From Cellulomonas xiejunii (GTDB lineage: Bacteria > Actinomycetota > Actinomycetes > Actinomycetales > Cellulomonadaceae): a DNA stretch of 64,000 bases. The notes beneath the pieces were generated by a model. It searched no databases, had not been told where the DNA came from, and worked only from the letters and a program-made list of their open reading frames with translations. A program made the position numbers and the translations under genes. The DNA lies in NCBI RefSeq assembly GCF_024508315.1, contig NZ_CP101987.1:2232001-2296000 (forward strand). The letters run 5' to 3'. How positions within the stretch are numbered: position 1 is the stretch's first letter; every line of letters starts with the position of its first letter. Below, in pieces: positions 16,317-26,235 of the stretch.

Positions 16317-17573
16317 TCAGGCGGCCTCACACGTCACGGTGGCACCGGACCCGTTACCGGTGCCCTGGAAGCCGAAGGCGGTGCTCTGGCCGGCCCCGAG
16401 ACGACCGTTCCAGTCGGCGTTCGTCACCGTGACGGACCCGCTGCTCGCACTGCCACGCACACCGTTCCAGGCGTGGGACACCCCGGCACCGCTGGGGAGC
16501 TCCAGGCGCACGACCCAGCCGTTGAGAGAGGCACCCGCGGTCACCGTCACGTCCGCGACGAAGCCCTCCCCCCACTGGTTCGCCACCTTGTACGACGCGG
16601 TGCACGCACCCGAGGCCGGGGGCGGCGTCGGCGTGGGGGTCACGCTCGGCGTGGGCGTCACGCTGGGCGTCGGGGTCGGCGTCGGGGTGGGCGTCGGGGT
16701 GGGCGTCGGGGTCGGGGTGGGCGTCGGCGTCGTCTCGACGAGCGTCAGGTTCTTCTGCTGGACGTTCCAGGCCGTGTTGCACAGCCCGCAGCTCTGCCCG
16801 ACGAACGCGCGCCCGGCCTGCGTGTCACCCTTGAGGTGCCACCGGAACCACAGCTGCGCCGCGCGGCCGAACTCTCCGCCGTTGGTCTCGTGGTACGTCC
16901 CGCCGTGACCGACGTTGAGGTTGCCCATGAACGCGGGCAGACCGGCGGGCAGCTTGCCCCAGTCGTCCATCGCGTTCGGGTAGGCGATGTCGCTCGGTCC
17001 CCCGATGAAGTAGCCGATCGGGTGGTCGAGCCGACGCAGCTGGTAGTCGTCCGCGTCGTTGAGCAGACCGCTGCTGAAGATCCCGGTGGTCGTCACGCGA
17101 GGGTCTCCCGACACGGCGTAGGCCTCGACGCCTCCGCACGAGAAGCCGGCGACGCCGATCTTGCTGGTGTCCAGGCGGTTGAAGAAGCTGCTCTGGCCGT
17201 TCGAGTTCTGGGCCACCGCCCAGTCCATGGCCTGCGTCAGCCACGTGGAGTTGGAGCTGCCACCGCCACCGGGCCGCCCGTTCGAGATCACGAGGAACCC
17301 GTGCGAGGCGATCTCCTTGAGGAAGTTCTGGGCCGACGTCCCGTCCGCGGAGCACGCTCCGTTGCTCCACACCACGATGGGCATCCGCTCGGACGGCAGG
17401 TTCGCCGGACGGTAGATCGTGTGGTTGGGCAGCGCCCCGGTCGTGGAGTAGTCCGCCGGGTACGGGCCTGAGCCGCTCGGTGCGGCGACCGCGGGGGTCA
17501 GCGCGGCGGCGCCGACCAGTGCGCCGAGCGACACGACGGCGGTGAGCGCCGCCCGTCCGATGGTCCGTCTCAT
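16317..17573 (-). CDS. Secreted alpha/beta hydrolase with CBM2 cellulose-binding module
   Basis: A 418-aa exported enzyme. Residues 1-31 are a signal peptide (MRRTIGRAAL, a hydrophobic core, then an AVAA cleavage site). Residues 35-285 are an alpha/beta hydrolase: PIVVWSNGAC strand, nucleophile elbow GFSCGG with Ser145, probable acid Asp195 and His223 in NVGHGGTYHE. Residues 290-321 are a Thr-Pro repeat linker. Residues 322-418 form a family-2 carbohydrate-binding module with the terminal cysteine pair and conserved NGW and ADWNGRL tryptophans. The catalytic part resembles lipase/PET-hydrolase-like and acetylxylan-esterase-like families, so an ester in plant polymer is a likely substrate. GGAGG precedes the ATG. 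I saw no CelR operator upstream. Confidence 0.87.
   Translation of the reverse strand: MRRTIGRAALTAVVSLGALVGAAALTPAVAAPSGSGPYPADYSTTGALPNHTIYRPANLPSERMPIVVWSNGACSADGTSAQNFLKEIASHGFLVISNGRPGGGGSSNSTWLTQAMDWAVAQNSNGQSSFFNRLDTSKIGVAGFSCGGVEAYAVSGDPRVTTTGIFSSGLLNDADDYQLRRLDHPIGYFIGGPSDIAYPNAMDDWGKLPAGLPAFMGNLNVGHGGTYHETNGGEFGRAAQLWFRWHLKGDTQAGRAFVGQSCGLCNTAWNVQQKNLTLVETTPTPTPTPTPTPTPTPTPTPTPSVTPTPSVTPTPTPPPASGACTASYKVANQWGEGFVADVTVTAGASLNGWVVRLELPSGAGVSHAWNGVRGSASSGSVTVTNADWNGRLGAGQSTAFGFQGTGNGSGATVTCEAA
16624..16736. repeat. Thr-Pro linker repeat
   Basis: Degenerate 12-bp and 6-bp units encode the (TP)n linker of the esterase, with two SVTP insertions. Confidence 0.75.
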
Positions 17574-17626
17574 GGGGCTACCTCCAGGGGTGTGCGAACG
17601 ATCCACCCTTACGGTTGCTGCGATCA

Positions 17627-17638
17627 CGACAAATGTCG
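17627..17638. promoter_or_regulatory. Palindrome in esterase promoter region
   Basis: CGACAAATGTCG is a perfect 12-bp palindrome about 55 bp upstream of the esterase start, near a weak TTGTCG -35-like hexamer. It may be an operator for an unidentified regulator. Confidence 0.25.
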
Positions 17639-17732
17639 AGAAGCGCCCGCCCGGCAGCCGTCACCTAATCGTTTCCGCGACCATCAGGGGTCGACCCACC
17701 GCCTCCGCGCAGCCGACCCGCTGAGGACCGCG

Positions 17733-18677
17733 TCAGTGCCGCCCGCCGCGCGGCGCTGCCAGCGGGTCGTCCGCGGCGACGAAGTGCGTCACCCAGGAGG
17801 CGGCATCCGGCCATGACGGCGCCATGAGCTCGATCAGCCGCTCCTGCGCGAGGGGGCCGAGCGCCGTGTGCACCTCGAGGAACGTCTCGCGCGCCTGCGG
17901 ACGAGGCCAGGACGCCGGCAGCAGCTCGGCCGGCAGGTCCGGGTCGGTGTCGGCGAAGGTGCGCCACGCGTCCATGAGGGTCGCCCGGGCCACCAGCGCC
18001 TGGGCGGGGCGCACGCGCCGCGCGCGGACGTCCGCCCGCAGCGCCGCGTGGTCCGCGACGAACGTGCGGTACGCCGCCGCGAGGCCGGCGAGGTCGTAGG
18101 CGTTCGCCGGGCCCTGGCCCGCCGGGTCGTCCTCGAAGCGGGCGCGCATCACCGACCACCGCGCGCCGGGGACGTCGGTCAGCAGCCCGCGCAGCGACTC
18201 CCGGACCGCCACCGCGTCCGGCGCCGGGCTGATCCACACGCTGTCGTAGAGCCGCGCGAATCCTCGCGCGCCCAGTGCCTTGCGCACCGCGTGCCGCTGC
18301 GGCTGCCCCGACTCGGGCAGGGAGTACGAGACGACGACCCAGTGCCCGTCCCACTGCCGCGGCTGCGCGCCGAACGCGAGGAACGCGTGCATGACGGCGT
18401 GGTGGTGCACGATCACGTCCGGCCTCACGTGGTAGGTCGTCGAGCGACCGCTGCCCTGCGAGGCGACCAGGCCCCGGCGCACGAGCCGGGCCAGGGCGGC
18501 ACGCGTGCTGCCCGGGCTGATGCCGAACTCCGCCAGCACGGCGACGAGGGCCGCCGCCGGCAGCCGGGCGTCGGACGAGTCCAGGTACTCCCCCAGGACG
18601 GTCGCCAGGAGGTGCTGCGGGCTCGGGCCTGCCTGCACCCGTGGCGTGTCGACGGCGCCGAGCGTGTGCGATGTCAC
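17733..18677 (-). CDS. PaaX-family transcriptional regulator
   Basis: A 314-aa repressor of the PaaX family, which in known cases senses phenylacetyl-CoA. Residues 20-90 form a winged helix (LLATVLGEYL, then STRAALARLVRRGLVASQ). The central PaaX domain has HWVVVSYSLPESGQPQRHAVRKALGA shared in pieces with PaaX, and the C-terminal domain has the ALVARATLMDAWRTF-type helix. No phenylacetate catabolic genes are nearby, so the regulon is unknown. The GTG start lies 6 nt from a TAGGTT -10. The AI-2E gene lies 46 bp upstream of this start and reads away from it on the other side, so they are not one operon. Confidence 0.87.
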   Translation of the reverse strand: MTSHTLGAVDTPRVQAGPSPQHLLATVLGEYLDSSDARLPAAALVAVLAEFGISPGSTRAALARLVRRGLVASQGSGRSTTYHVRPDVIVHHHAVMHAFLAFGAQPRQWDGHWVVVSYSLPESGQPQRHAVRKALGARGFARLYDSVWISPAPDAVAVRESLRGLLTDVPGARWSVMRARFEDDPAGQGPANAYDLAGLAAAYRTFVADHAALRADVRARRVRPAQALVARATLMDAWRTFADTDPDLPAELLPASWPRPQARETFLEVHTALGPLAQERLIELMAPSWPDAASWVTHFVAADDPLAAPRGGRH

Positions 18678-18683
18678 GGCGCC

Positions 18684-18689
18684 AACCTA
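18684..18689 (-). promoter_or_regulatory. Predicted -10 element, PaaX-type gene
   Basis: TAGGTT on the minus strand, 6 nt before the GTG at 18677. Confidence 0.45.
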
Positions 18690-18723
18690 GCGAAGCGCTC
18701 TGGGCGGTCCGCAGACGGCACGA

Positions 18724-19941
18724 CTACCCGACGAGCTCCGAGGCGTCGGCGTCGTCCTCGGTCGTCTCGTCCTCGTCGACGACGTCCTCGTCCTGGATCG
18801 GCGGGTCGAGCGTCCGCAGCCGCGAGAAGATCGCCCAGGCGACGGCGACCAGCGGAACCGAGATCACCGCACCGAGGATGCCCGCGGTCAGCGTGCCCGC
18901 CGTGACCGCGAGCGCAACCACCACGGGATGGAGCGAGACCTGCTTGCCCATGATGAGCGGCTGCAGGATGTGCCCCTCGAGCTGGCCGATGAGCGCGATG
19001 CCCACCCCGACGAACACCGCCGACCACAGGCCGTTGGCCGCGAGCGCCACGATCATCGCGACGACCATGGCGGCGGGCGCACCGATGAGCGGGATGAACG
19101 CACCGATGAGGACCAGGACCGCCAGCGGCGCCGCGAGCGGCACCCGCAGGAGCGTGAGCAGCAGGAACGCGATGATGCCGTCGGTCAGGGCGATGATCAC
19201 GGTGCCGCGGGTGTACCCCGAGAACGTGTACCAGCCGGCTTCCCCGGCCGTGATCCACGTCGGACGGGTCCGCATCGGCAGCTGGTTGAGGAACCAGGTC
19301 CACATCGTGGCGCCACGTGCCAGGAAGAACACGGTGCAGAAGACCGCCAGGGCAACCGCCGTGAACGCCTCGACGACGGAGCCGGCGCTCGCCGCCACCT
19401 GGCCCGCCAGGTCGCCCGCGTGGTCCTGGATCCACTTGACCCCGTTCTCGATCCACTCCGCGATCTGCGCGTTGGTGATCGTGAACGGCAGCGTGCCGCT
19501 CTCGAGGAAGTCGGTGATCTGCTTGATGCCGGACTCGAACTGCTTGCTCAGGTTGTTCCACTGCGTGGCGATCGAGTAGCCGACGTAGGTGAGCATCCCG
19601 AGGAAGAACAGGATGCCGCCGAGCAGCGACAGCGCGGTCGCCAGGCCCCGCGGCATGACCCGCGCCAGCAGCTCGACCAGCGGACGCAGCACGGCGGTGA
19701 AGACCAGAGCCAGGAAGACCGCGATGAACAGCAGCGTGACGCGTGACGTCGCGTAGAACACGACGACCACCGCGGCGAGGACGACGAGCAGCCGCCACGA
19801 GACCCCCGCCGACCTCCGCAGCCACCGGGGCGCCGTGTCGTCCCGGCCGATGACGGCGGGGTTGCGCCGGCCCCCGGCGACCTTGCGCGCAGAGGCGCTC
19901 GGGACCGCGGGCGACGACCGGGTGTCCGACACGTCGACCAT
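18724..19941 (-). CDS. AI-2E family transporter
   Basis: A 405-aa polytopic membrane protein of the AI-2E/UPF0118 family, members of which export AI-2 or act as Na+/H+ antiporters. The first two helices begin after residue 50 (LLVVLAAVVVVFYATSRV). The family signature is in the second half: IPLIGAPAAMVVAMIVAL and the IGQLEGHILQPLIMGKQV loop, where the EGHILQP-type motif is diagnostic. The C-terminal tail is acidic (DEDVVDEDETTEDD). A GGAGGT lies 8 nt before the ATG at 19941, which rules out the longer frame. Substrate is unproven. Confidence 0.88.
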   Translation of the reverse strand: MVDVSDTRSSPAVPSASARKVAGGRRNPAVIGRDDTAPRWLRRSAGVSWRLLVVLAAVVVVFYATSRVTLLFIAVFLALVFTAVLRPLVELLARVMPRGLATALSLLGGILFFLGMLTYVGYSIATQWNNLSKQFESGIKQITDFLESGTLPFTITNAQIAEWIENGVKWIQDHAGDLAGQVAASAGSVVEAFTAVALAVFCTVFFLARGATMWTWFLNQLPMRTRPTWITAGEAGWYTFSGYTRGTVIIALTDGIIAFLLLTLLRVPLAAPLAVLVLIGAFIPLIGAPAAMVVAMIVALAANGLWSAVFVGVGIALIGQLEGHILQPLIMGKQVSLHPVVVALAVTAGTLTAGILGAVISVPLVAVAWAIFSRLRTLDPPIQDEDVVDEDETTEDDADASELVG

Positions 19942-20065
19942 GCGATGACCTCCACCCAGGGGAACCGTCAGGAGCAGTCTGCCCCCCAGGTCCGGCCGCT
20001 GCCCGCCGACGCTCCGTGGGCGTGCGCGGCAGCACCTCGATGCGGGATCGGCACCGGCCCCGTGG

Positions 20066-20071
20066 TATGTT
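20066..20071 (+). promoter_or_regulatory. Possible -10 element, tRNA-Leu
   Basis: TATGTT sits about 47 bp upstream of the mature tRNA 5' end. No clear -35 is visible. Confidence 0.3.
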
Positions 20072-20117
20072 CTCTGCCGCGCCGAGGGGCCGGAAACGGT
20101 TCCGCGGACGCCCACCT

Positions 20118-20200
20118 GTCCGGGTGGCGGAATGGCAGACGCGCTAGCTTGAGGTGCTAGTGCCCGAAAGGGCGTGGGGGTTCAAGTCCCCCTCCGGACA
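20118..20200 (+). tRNA. tRNA-Leu (anticodon GAG)
   Basis: A class II tRNA of 83 nt folds completely. Acceptor GTCCGGG pairs with TCCGGAC, with discriminator A at 20200. The D stem is GCG/CGC. The anticodon stem CTAGC/GCTAG encloses loop TTGAGGT with anticodon GAG at 20151-20153. The long variable arm TGCCCGAAAGGGCGT is typical of leucine tRNAs, and the T arm has GGGGG, TTCAAGT, CCCCC. CCA is not encoded. It reads CTC and CTT codons. Confidence 0.97.
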
Positions 20201-20216
20201 CTCGTTGAGACAGCGA

Positions 20217-20260
20217 CGAAGAACCCCTGACCTGCGGAGACGCGGTCGGGGGTTTCTTCG
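20217..20260 (+). terminator. Rho-independent terminator after tRNA-Leu
   Basis: The arms 20217-20232 and 20244-20260 pair over about 15 bp with one bulge, and the 3' side ends in TTTCTTCGTT. It should terminate the tRNA transcript before the Jet operon. Confidence 0.8.
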
Positions 20261-20436
20261 TTGCCGCCCTCCGGGACTCGACCACCGTGATCAGCGCCAC
20301 CCCGCTGCCGTCCCGTGACGCCGGATTGCGGGCGATCCACGGCGAACCGGACAGTCGGCTGGGGCCGCGCACGCCGAGGCGTCCAGGACCCGCTCTCTGC
20401 CGTCGCCCCCTGACCAGCCGGGGCCCGTACAGCACC

Positions 20437-20442
20437 TACGCT
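20437..20442 (+). promoter_or_regulatory. Predicted -10 element, jetABC-mazG operon
   Basis: TACGCT lies 8 nt before the ATG at 20451, so the operon mRNA is probably leaderless. No operator-like palindrome is evident. Confidence 0.5.
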
Positions 20443-20450
20443 GTCCGGCG

Positions 20451-21920
20451 ATGATCACTCGTGCCGAAGGGGCGTACCTGGGCGCTGTCCGGGCGTTCCA
20501 GAACCCCATGCTGGACCTGCTGCACAAGCGGCACGCTCCCCTGGTCGTCTCGCTGCTGTCGCTCGTGTTCACGGTCGAGCGCCCTGCCGTACCGGTCGCC
20601 GACGCCCACACCGAGGTCGCCGACGCGCTCGACCAGCTGCGGGCGGCGGGGCACGGCGACGGGCTGCCGACCGGCTCGGCCCGCGACCTGTGCCGGCAGT
20701 GGGCGGACGCGGGCTGGCTCGTGCGACAGGTGCTGGACGACGACGTCGAGGTGTACCGCCTGTCTGCGCACGCGGTCGGGGCCCTCGAGGTCGCGGGGCG
20801 CGCCGGCGGCGTCCGGGCCCGGGTGTCGCAGTCGCGGGTGCGCACGCTGCTGGAGGCGGTCGAGCGGCTCGCGCTCGACGCCGACCCCGACGTCATGATG
20901 CGCATCGCACGCCTCGACACCGAGGTGAAGCGGCTGCAGGCCGAGATCGCGCGCCTCGAGCGCACGGGCGAGGTCGACGAGGTCGATGACGAGGAGCTGC
21001 TCGAGGAGGCCGAGAACGTCCTGCACCTCGTGCGTGAGCTGCCGGCGGACTTCGCGCGCGTCGCCGAGTCGATCAAGGCCATGCAGCGCGACGTCGTCAC
21101 GGCGCTGCGCCAGGACCAGCGCCCGACTGGCGACGTGCTGCGCGAGTACCTGCAGCGCGGCGAGCAGGTCATGGACGCGACCCCGGAGGGACGCGCGTTC
21201 GCCGGTGCGCTGCGCCTGCTGGGCGACCCGCAGCGGCTCGACGAGCTGTCGGCCCAGCTGGACACCGTGCTGCGGCACCGGTTCGCGACCCGGCTGCCCT
21301 CGCCCCAGCGGGCCGAGCTGCGCGAGATCGTCCGGCGCATCGAGCAGGGCCTCGACCAGGTCTTCGCCGCGCAGCGTGAGGCGTCGTACGTGATCACGGC
21401 GCAGGTGCGCAACCACGACCCGCTGCGCGACCGGCAGGTCGACGACCTGCTGCGCGACGTCATGACGGGGATGGCCGCGTGGCTCCCGGACTCGCGCCGC
21501 GGGCAGGCCGTGACGCCGCTGCGCCGGCTGCCCGTCGCGGACGTCGAGCACCTTCGCCAGACGCCGGGCGACCTGCGCCCCGCCCGGGCGCCCGACGCGC
21601 TGGCGGACTGGGACGACGGCGCGGACGTGGCGGACACCGACGCCCGGGCGTGGGGCGGGCCGCACTACGCCGACCTCGACGCGCACCTGCGCACGTTCGG
21701 CGAGGACGCACCCGAGGTCGACCTGGCGGCGGCGTTCCGTGCCGCGCCGGCGGAGCTGCGCCGACCGGTCGACCTGCTGGGCCTGCTGGAGCTCGCGCAC
21801 CAGCGCGGCATGACGGAGAGCGACGAGCTCGCGTTCGTGGACGCGGTCCGCCCCGACGGCACGCGCCGCCGGTTCGCGTTCGGCGCGACGACGACGAGGA
21901 CGAGGGACGAGGACCGATGA
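20451..21920 (+). CDS. jetA: JetA/MksF-like kleisin (DUF3375)
   Basis: A 489-aa DUF3375 protein, the kleisin-like subunit of Wadjet (JetA) and MksBEF condensins (MksF). In characterised Wadjet systems it bridges the SMC heads of JetC and binds JetB, and the complex extrudes and recognises small circular DNA. The N-terminal region carries [23 protein letters not shown] and the winged-helix-like [11 protein letters not shown] (residues 80-95). The middle is coiled coil ([20 protein letters not shown] and following, residues 150-200), then a helical segment with the characteristic [21 protein letters not shown]. Its ATG is leaderless, and its stop overlaps the next start as ATGA. Identification rests on family pattern. 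Confidence 0.85.
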   Translation: MITRAEGAYLGAVRAFQNPMLDLLHKRHAPLVVSLLSLVFTVERPAVPVADAHTEVADALDQLRAAGHGDGLPTGSARDLCRQWADAGWLVRQVLDDDVEVYRLSAHAVGALEVAGRAGGVRARVSQSRVRTLLEAVERLALDADPDVMMRIARLDTEVKRLQAEIARLERTGEVDEVDDEELLEEAENVLHLVRELPADFARVAESIKAMQRDVVTALRQDQRPTGDVLREYLQRGEQVMDATPEGRAFAGALRLLGDPQRLDELSAQLDTVLRHRFATRLPSPQRAELREIVRRIEQGLDQVFAAQREASYVITAQVRNHDPLRDRQVDDLLRDVMTGMAAWLPDSRRGQAVTPLRRLPVADVEHLRQTPGDLRPARAPDALADWDDGADVADTDARAWGGPHYADLDAHLRTFGEDAPEVDLAAAFRAAPAELRRPVDLLGLLELAHQRGMTESDELAFVDAVRPDGTRRRFAFGATTTRTRDEDR

Positions 21921-22858
21921 CGGACACCGTCATGCACGACGACGTGGAGGCCGGCGGGTTCATCGCGCCCGTCGCCATGGAGGACGACCCGGCCGAGCTG
22001 TTCGCCGGCGACACCGGGACGCTCGACGCCGACGTGCGCCGGGTGCTCGTGCGGCTGCTGCAGCGCCGGTTCCTGCTGGCCGAGCGCAACCCCGCGCAGT
22101 GGCGCACCCTGCTGGAGAACCAGCAGGTGGTCGAGTCGCGGCTGCACGACCTGTTCGTCCACCTGGTCGTCGACCACGAGCGCGGCATCGCGTACAAGCG
22201 CCAGGTGCGCTCGGCCGAGCTCGACGTGCCCGTGCTGCTGCGCGACGAGGCGTACACGCGCGCCGAGACCCTCGTCCTCGTGCACCTGCGCACGGTGTTC
22301 CAGCGGGAGCGCGGCGCGGGAGAGACGTCGGCGCGCGTCGACGTCGAGGAGCTCGAGGCCACCGCGCTGACCTACTTCGACCCCGACGACACCAACGTCG
22401 CCGCGCACCAGCGGGAGATCCGCACGGCGGTCGCCCGCCTCGCGAAGGACGGCGTCATCGACGAGGAGTCCGAGGGCCGCTACCGCGTGACACCGCTGGT
22501 CGAGGTCGTGCTCAGCAACGAGCGGCTCGGCGAGCTGCGCGAGTGGCTGCAGACGCGCGACGCGGACACGCACGACACGCCCGCGACGCACGACGAGGCC
22601 CCCGCCCAGCGGTTCCACGTCACCGAGGACGCCGCAGACACGGACGACGAACGTACGGACACCGAGACCACGGACATCGCGGAGACGGCGCACCCGGACG
22701 GGCCCACCGCCGGGACGACCGTCGACGCGACGCGCGAGCGGCCCGGTGAGGCACCCCCGGGCGGTCCGGTCGAGGAGATCCCCGGCCAGGGGACGATCGA
22801 CGAGGCGCTGGCGGACCAGACGTCCGGTGAGGACGAGGACGAGGAGACGGCACCGTGA
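21917..22858 (+). CDS. jetB: JetB/MksE-like KITE protein (DUF4194) with acidic tail
   Basis: A 313-aa DUF4194 protein, the KITE subunit of Wadjet/Mks condensins (JetB, MksE), which dimerises and binds the kleisin. The conserved part is residues 30-215: [19 protein letters not shown], then a winged-helix region [20 protein letters not shown] and the second winged helix ending in [17 protein letters not shown]. Residues 220-313 form a Thr/Asp/Glu-rich, probably disordered acidic tail that is longer than the core family needs. It overlaps jetA by 4 nt (ATGA) and jetC by 4 nt (GTGA), so translation of all subunits is coupled. Confidence 0.83.
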   Translation: MTDTVMHDDVEAGGFIAPVAMEDDPAELFAGDTGTLDADVRRVLVRLLQRRFLLAERNPAQWRTLLENQQVVESRLHDLFVHLVVDHERGIAYKRQVRSAELDVPVLLRDEAYTRAETLVLVHLRTVFQRERGAGETSARVDVEELEATALTYFDPDDTNVAAHQREIRTAVARLAKDGVIDEESEGRYRVTPLVEVVLSNERLGELREWLQTRDADTHDTPATHDEAPAQRFHVTEDAADTDDERTDTETTDIAETAHPDGPTAGTTVDATRERPGEAPPGGPVEEIPGQGTIDEALADQTSGEDEDEETAP

Positions 22859-25800
22859 CGATGGTCGACTCGCTGTTCGGGCTGATCCCCGCGGCGTCGA
22901 CGGGTCAGCAGTGGGTCGCCCTCGACCTGCAGCTGGTGAACTGGGGCGGCTACGACGGCCACCACCGGGTGCGCCTCGCGTCGACCGCGACACTGCTGTC
23001 CGGCGGGTCCGGCTCGGGCAAGTCCACGCTCATGGACGGGTACATCGCGCTGCTCATGCCGCACACGACGCCGTTCAACGGCGCCTCGAACGGCGGGGTC
23101 GTGGGGCGTCCGCGCGGCAAGGACCAGCGCAACATCCTGTCCTACGCGCGCGGCAAGCTCGACGAGTCGCGCACCGCGGAGGGGACCCGCCAGCGGGTGC
23201 TGCGCGGTGACGGCAAGGACACGTGGTCGGCGATCGCGATGACGTGGGCCGACCAGTCGGGCACGCGGTTCACGGCCGTGCGCGGCTGGTACGTGCCGTC
23301 GTCGGCGCGCACGCTCGAGGACGTCACGGCCGTGCGGGCGACGTGCGAGACCGAGTTCGACCTGCGGGACCTGGAGCCGGCCGCCGCCCAGCGGCTGACG
23401 CGCTCGGCGGTCGCGGCCGCGGGCCTCACCTGCTTCGACACCGACCGTGAGTTCACCGCGCGGCTGCACTCGACGCTCGGCATCGGCGCCGCGGGCGACG
23501 GCGGCAAGGCCGTCGCCCTGCTGGGCCGCATCCAGGCCGGCCAGCAGATCACCACCGTCGACGCGCTGTACAAGGCGATGGTGCTCGAGGAGCCCGACAC
23601 GTTCGCCACGGCCGACGCCGTGGTCGAGCAGTTCGACAAGCTCACGGGCACGCGCGACCAGATGATCACCGCCCGGCAGCAGGTCAAGGCGCTCGAGCCG
23701 ATCCGCGAGCACCGCGCCGCGATCGAGGAGGCGGCGGCCCGCCTGCGCGTCGTCGACGCCGTCGGCGGTTTCGACGACGGCACCTCCCCCGCCGCGCTGT
23801 GGCGCCACGAGCGGCGCCTGGGGCTGCTGCGTGACGTCGAGGCCGACCTGCAGAGCCGGCACCGCGAGGCGCAGCGCCTGGCGGCGGAGACATCCGCGCG
23901 CGTCACCGCGGCGCGCGCCGAGCTGGACGGGGTCAAGCAGACCCTGTGGGCGTCCGGCGGCGACCGTCTGGCGACCGCGCAGCGCGAGCTGCAGGGCGTC
24001 GCGGCGCACGTCGAGGAGGTCCGCCGCGCGCGGGCGCGCCTGGACGACGCGCTCCGCTCGACGCTCGGGCAGACCGTCTCGTCACTCGACGAGTTCACCG
24101 ACCTCGTCGGGCGGGCACGCACCGCACTGGCGGACACCGACGCGAAGGCCGCCGCACGCCAGGCCCTGGTCGACGCGATGTCCGAGCGCAAGGAGGCCGC
24201 GGCGGACCTGGCCGTGCTGCGCCGCGACCACGCCGACGCGCGCCACCGCCACGACAACATCCCCGGCGACCTGCACGCGACGCGCGCCGCGCTCGCGCAG
24301 GCGGCCGGCCTGACGCCCGAGGACCTGCCGTTCGTCGCCGAGCTCGTCGAGGTCCGCACCGAGCACGAGCCGTGGCGCGACGCCTTCAACCTCGCCCTGG
24401 GCGGGTTCGCGACGCTCATCCTGCTGGACGTCGCGCACCTGCAGGCGTTCCGTCGTGCGATCGACTCCGTGCGCACGGGGCGGCGCATCCGGTTCGAGGG
24501 CGTGCCGACCGACCTGCGCGACGACGTCGGCCTCGACGGCCGCACGCTGCCGGGCCGCCTGGACTACCGGCAGAGCCCGTTCACCGGCTGGCTCAAGAGC
24601 GAGCTGGCGTCGCGGTTCGCGTACGTGTGCGTCGACACCCCCGGCGAGCTCGCGCAGCACGAGAGGGCGCTCACGCGCGGCGGGCAGCTCTCGGAGGGGC
24701 GTCGCGGCGCCCACGGTGGCCAGGGCGCGCGCAACGTCCTGGGGTTCACGAACACGCGCCGCCTGACGGACCTCAACCGGCAGCTCGAGCGCGCCGAGGC
24801 GCGGTACAGCGAGGCCGAGGCGCGCGTCGAGGAGGCCGAGTCCGCGTGGGACCGGCACGACGCGACGCTGCAGGCGTACACCGGGGTCGTCGAGCTGACC
24901 TGGGACCAGGTCGACATCGCCGGTGTCGAGGCCGAGCGGGACCGGTGGCAGCGGGTCGTCGAGGAGGTCACCTCGGGCAACCCCGACGTCGGGCGCCTGC
25001 AGCAGCGGGCCGCCGAGCTCGAGGTCCTCATCCAGGACCTCACCGAGCAGCTCGGGCGCACCAAGGGCGCCGCAGGCGGCCTGGGCGAGCGCTGGTCGGC
25101 CACGACGGACGCGGTCGACGTCACCCAGGGCGCGCTCGACGCCGCGCAGGACGCGGGCACGCAGCTCGACCCCGAGCAGCGCGCCTACCTCGAGAGCGTG
25201 CTCGGCGGCACCGAGCCGGACCTCCCCCGCGTCGACGACCGGAGGGACCCGGCCGCCGCCCTGGACGCCTTCGACACCGTCGTGGCGCGTGCCGCGGACC
25301 TGCTGCGCGCCGACCGGCAGTCCGCCCAGCAGACCGTCGCGACCGCGCGCGACGCCCTGCGCCGCACGTTCGAGACGTTCGTCGAGCGCTGGCCCGACCC
25401 GAACCTCGGCACCGATCCCGACGCGTCGTACCGCGACTACGACCGGATCCTCACCGAGCTGCAGACCCAGGGCCTGCACGAGCTCGAGGCGGAGTGGCGC
25501 AAGAGCCTGCTGCGGCTCTCCGGCAACGACCTGGCGGACCTGCACAGCGCGCTGTCGCGGTCGGTGCGGGAGATCAAGGAGCGCATCCGCCCCGTCAACG
25601 ACATCCTCGCGGACCTGCCGTTCGCGGACGACGACCACCGCCTGCGCATCGACGCCCGCGACACCCAGTCGACGGTCGTCGCTCGGTTCCGCAAGGAGCT
25701 GCGCGAGCTGCGCGAGGTGCTCTCGACCGAGGCGACCGACGCCGAGCGCGAGCGCCGGTACCACCGCATGGCGAAGGTCATCGACCGCATCCGCCGCACC

Positions 25801-26235
25801 GCACCGGACTACGCGGACCTCGTCGACGTGCGTCGGCACGTGCGGCTGTCGGCCGAGAAGGTCGACCTCGACGGCAACCACGTCGCGCTGTACGACCACA
25901 TCGGCGAGAAGTCCGGCGGGGAGTCGCAGGAGCTGGTGGCGTTCATCGTCGGCGCGGCGCTGCGCTACCAGCTCGGTGACTCCGGTGCCGAGCGGCCGCG
26001 CTACGCGCCGGTGTTCCTCGACGAGGCCCTCATCAAGGCCGACGCCCGGTTCACCGGCCGCGCGATCGGCGCGTGGCGCGGGCTGGGGTTCCAGCTGGTC
26101 ATCGGGGCGCCGAACGACAAGTTCAGCGCGCTCGAGCCGCACGTCGACCTCAAGTACATCGTGCTGAAGGACGCGGCCGGCCGGTCGCGGACCAAGCCGG
26201 TGGCCGGGGTTCCTGAGGGGGTGACCACGGCGTGA
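22855..26235 (+). CDS. jetC: JetC/MksB-like SMC ATPase
   Basis: A 1126-aa SMC-like ATPase, the motor subunit of Wadjet (JetC) or MksB condensins. Walker A is GGSGSGKST at residues 50-58. The ABC signature is [10 protein letters not shown] near residue 1020, and Walker [10 protein letters not shown] is near 1053 with catalytic Glu. Two coiled-coil stretches (about 225-400 and 640-760) flank a globular hinge-like region at about 430-640 containing [13 protein letters not shown] and [17 protein letters not shown], as in MukB/JetC rather than canonical SMC. It should use ATP to load on or extrude DNA. The GTG start overlaps the jetB stop, and its own stop overlaps the MazG-like start by 4 nt. Confidence 0.87.
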   Translation: MTMVDSLFGLIPAASTGQQWVALDLQLVNWGGYDGHHRVRLASTATLLSGGSGSGKSTLMDGYIALLMPHTTPFNGASNGGVVGRPRGKDQRNILSYARGKLDESRTAEGTRQRVLRGDGKDTWSAIAMTWADQSGTRFTAVRGWYVPSSARTLEDVTAVRATCETEFDLRDLEPAAAQRLTRSAVAAAGLTCFDTDREFTARLHSTLGIGAAGDGGKAVALLGRIQAGQQITTVDALYKAMVLEEPDTFATADAVVEQFDKLTGTRDQMITARQQVKALEPIREHRAAIEEAAARLRVVDAVGGFDDGTSPAALWRHERRLGLLRDVEADLQSRHREAQRLAAETSARVTAARAELDGVKQTLWASGGDRLATAQRELQGVAAHVEEVRRARARLDDALRSTLGQTVSSLDEFTDLVGRARTALADTDAKAAARQALVDAMSERKEAAADLAVLRRDHADARHRHDNIPGDLHATRAALAQAAGLTPEDLPFVAELVEVRTEHEPWRDAFNLALGGFATLILLDVAHLQAFRRAIDSVRTGRRIRFEGVPTDLRDDVGLDGRTLPGRLDYRQSPFTGWLKSELASRFAYVCVDTPGELAQHERALTRGGQLSEGRRGAHGGQGARNVLGFTNTRRLTDLNRQLERAEARYSEAEARVEEAESAWDRHDATLQAYTGVVELTWDQVDIAGVEAERDRWQRVVEEVTSGNPDVGRLQQRAAELEVLIQDLTEQLGRTKGAAGGLGERWSATTDAVDVTQGALDAAQDAGTQLDPEQRAYLESVLGGTEPDLPRVDDRRDPAAALDAFDTVVARAADLLRADRQSAQQTVATARDALRRTFETFVERWPDPNLGTDPDASYRDYDRILTELQTQGLHELEAEWRKSLLRLSGNDLADLHSALSRSVREIKERIRPVNDILADLPFADDDHRLRIDARDTQSTVVARFRKELRELREVLSTEATDAERERRYHRMAKVIDRIRRTAPDYADLVDVRRHVRLSAEKVDLDGNHVALYDHIGEKSGGESQELVAFIVGAALRYQLGDSGAERPRYAPVFLDEALIKADARFTGRAIGAWRGLGFQLVIGAPNDKFSALEPHVDLKYIVLKDAAGRSRTKPVAGVPEGVTTA

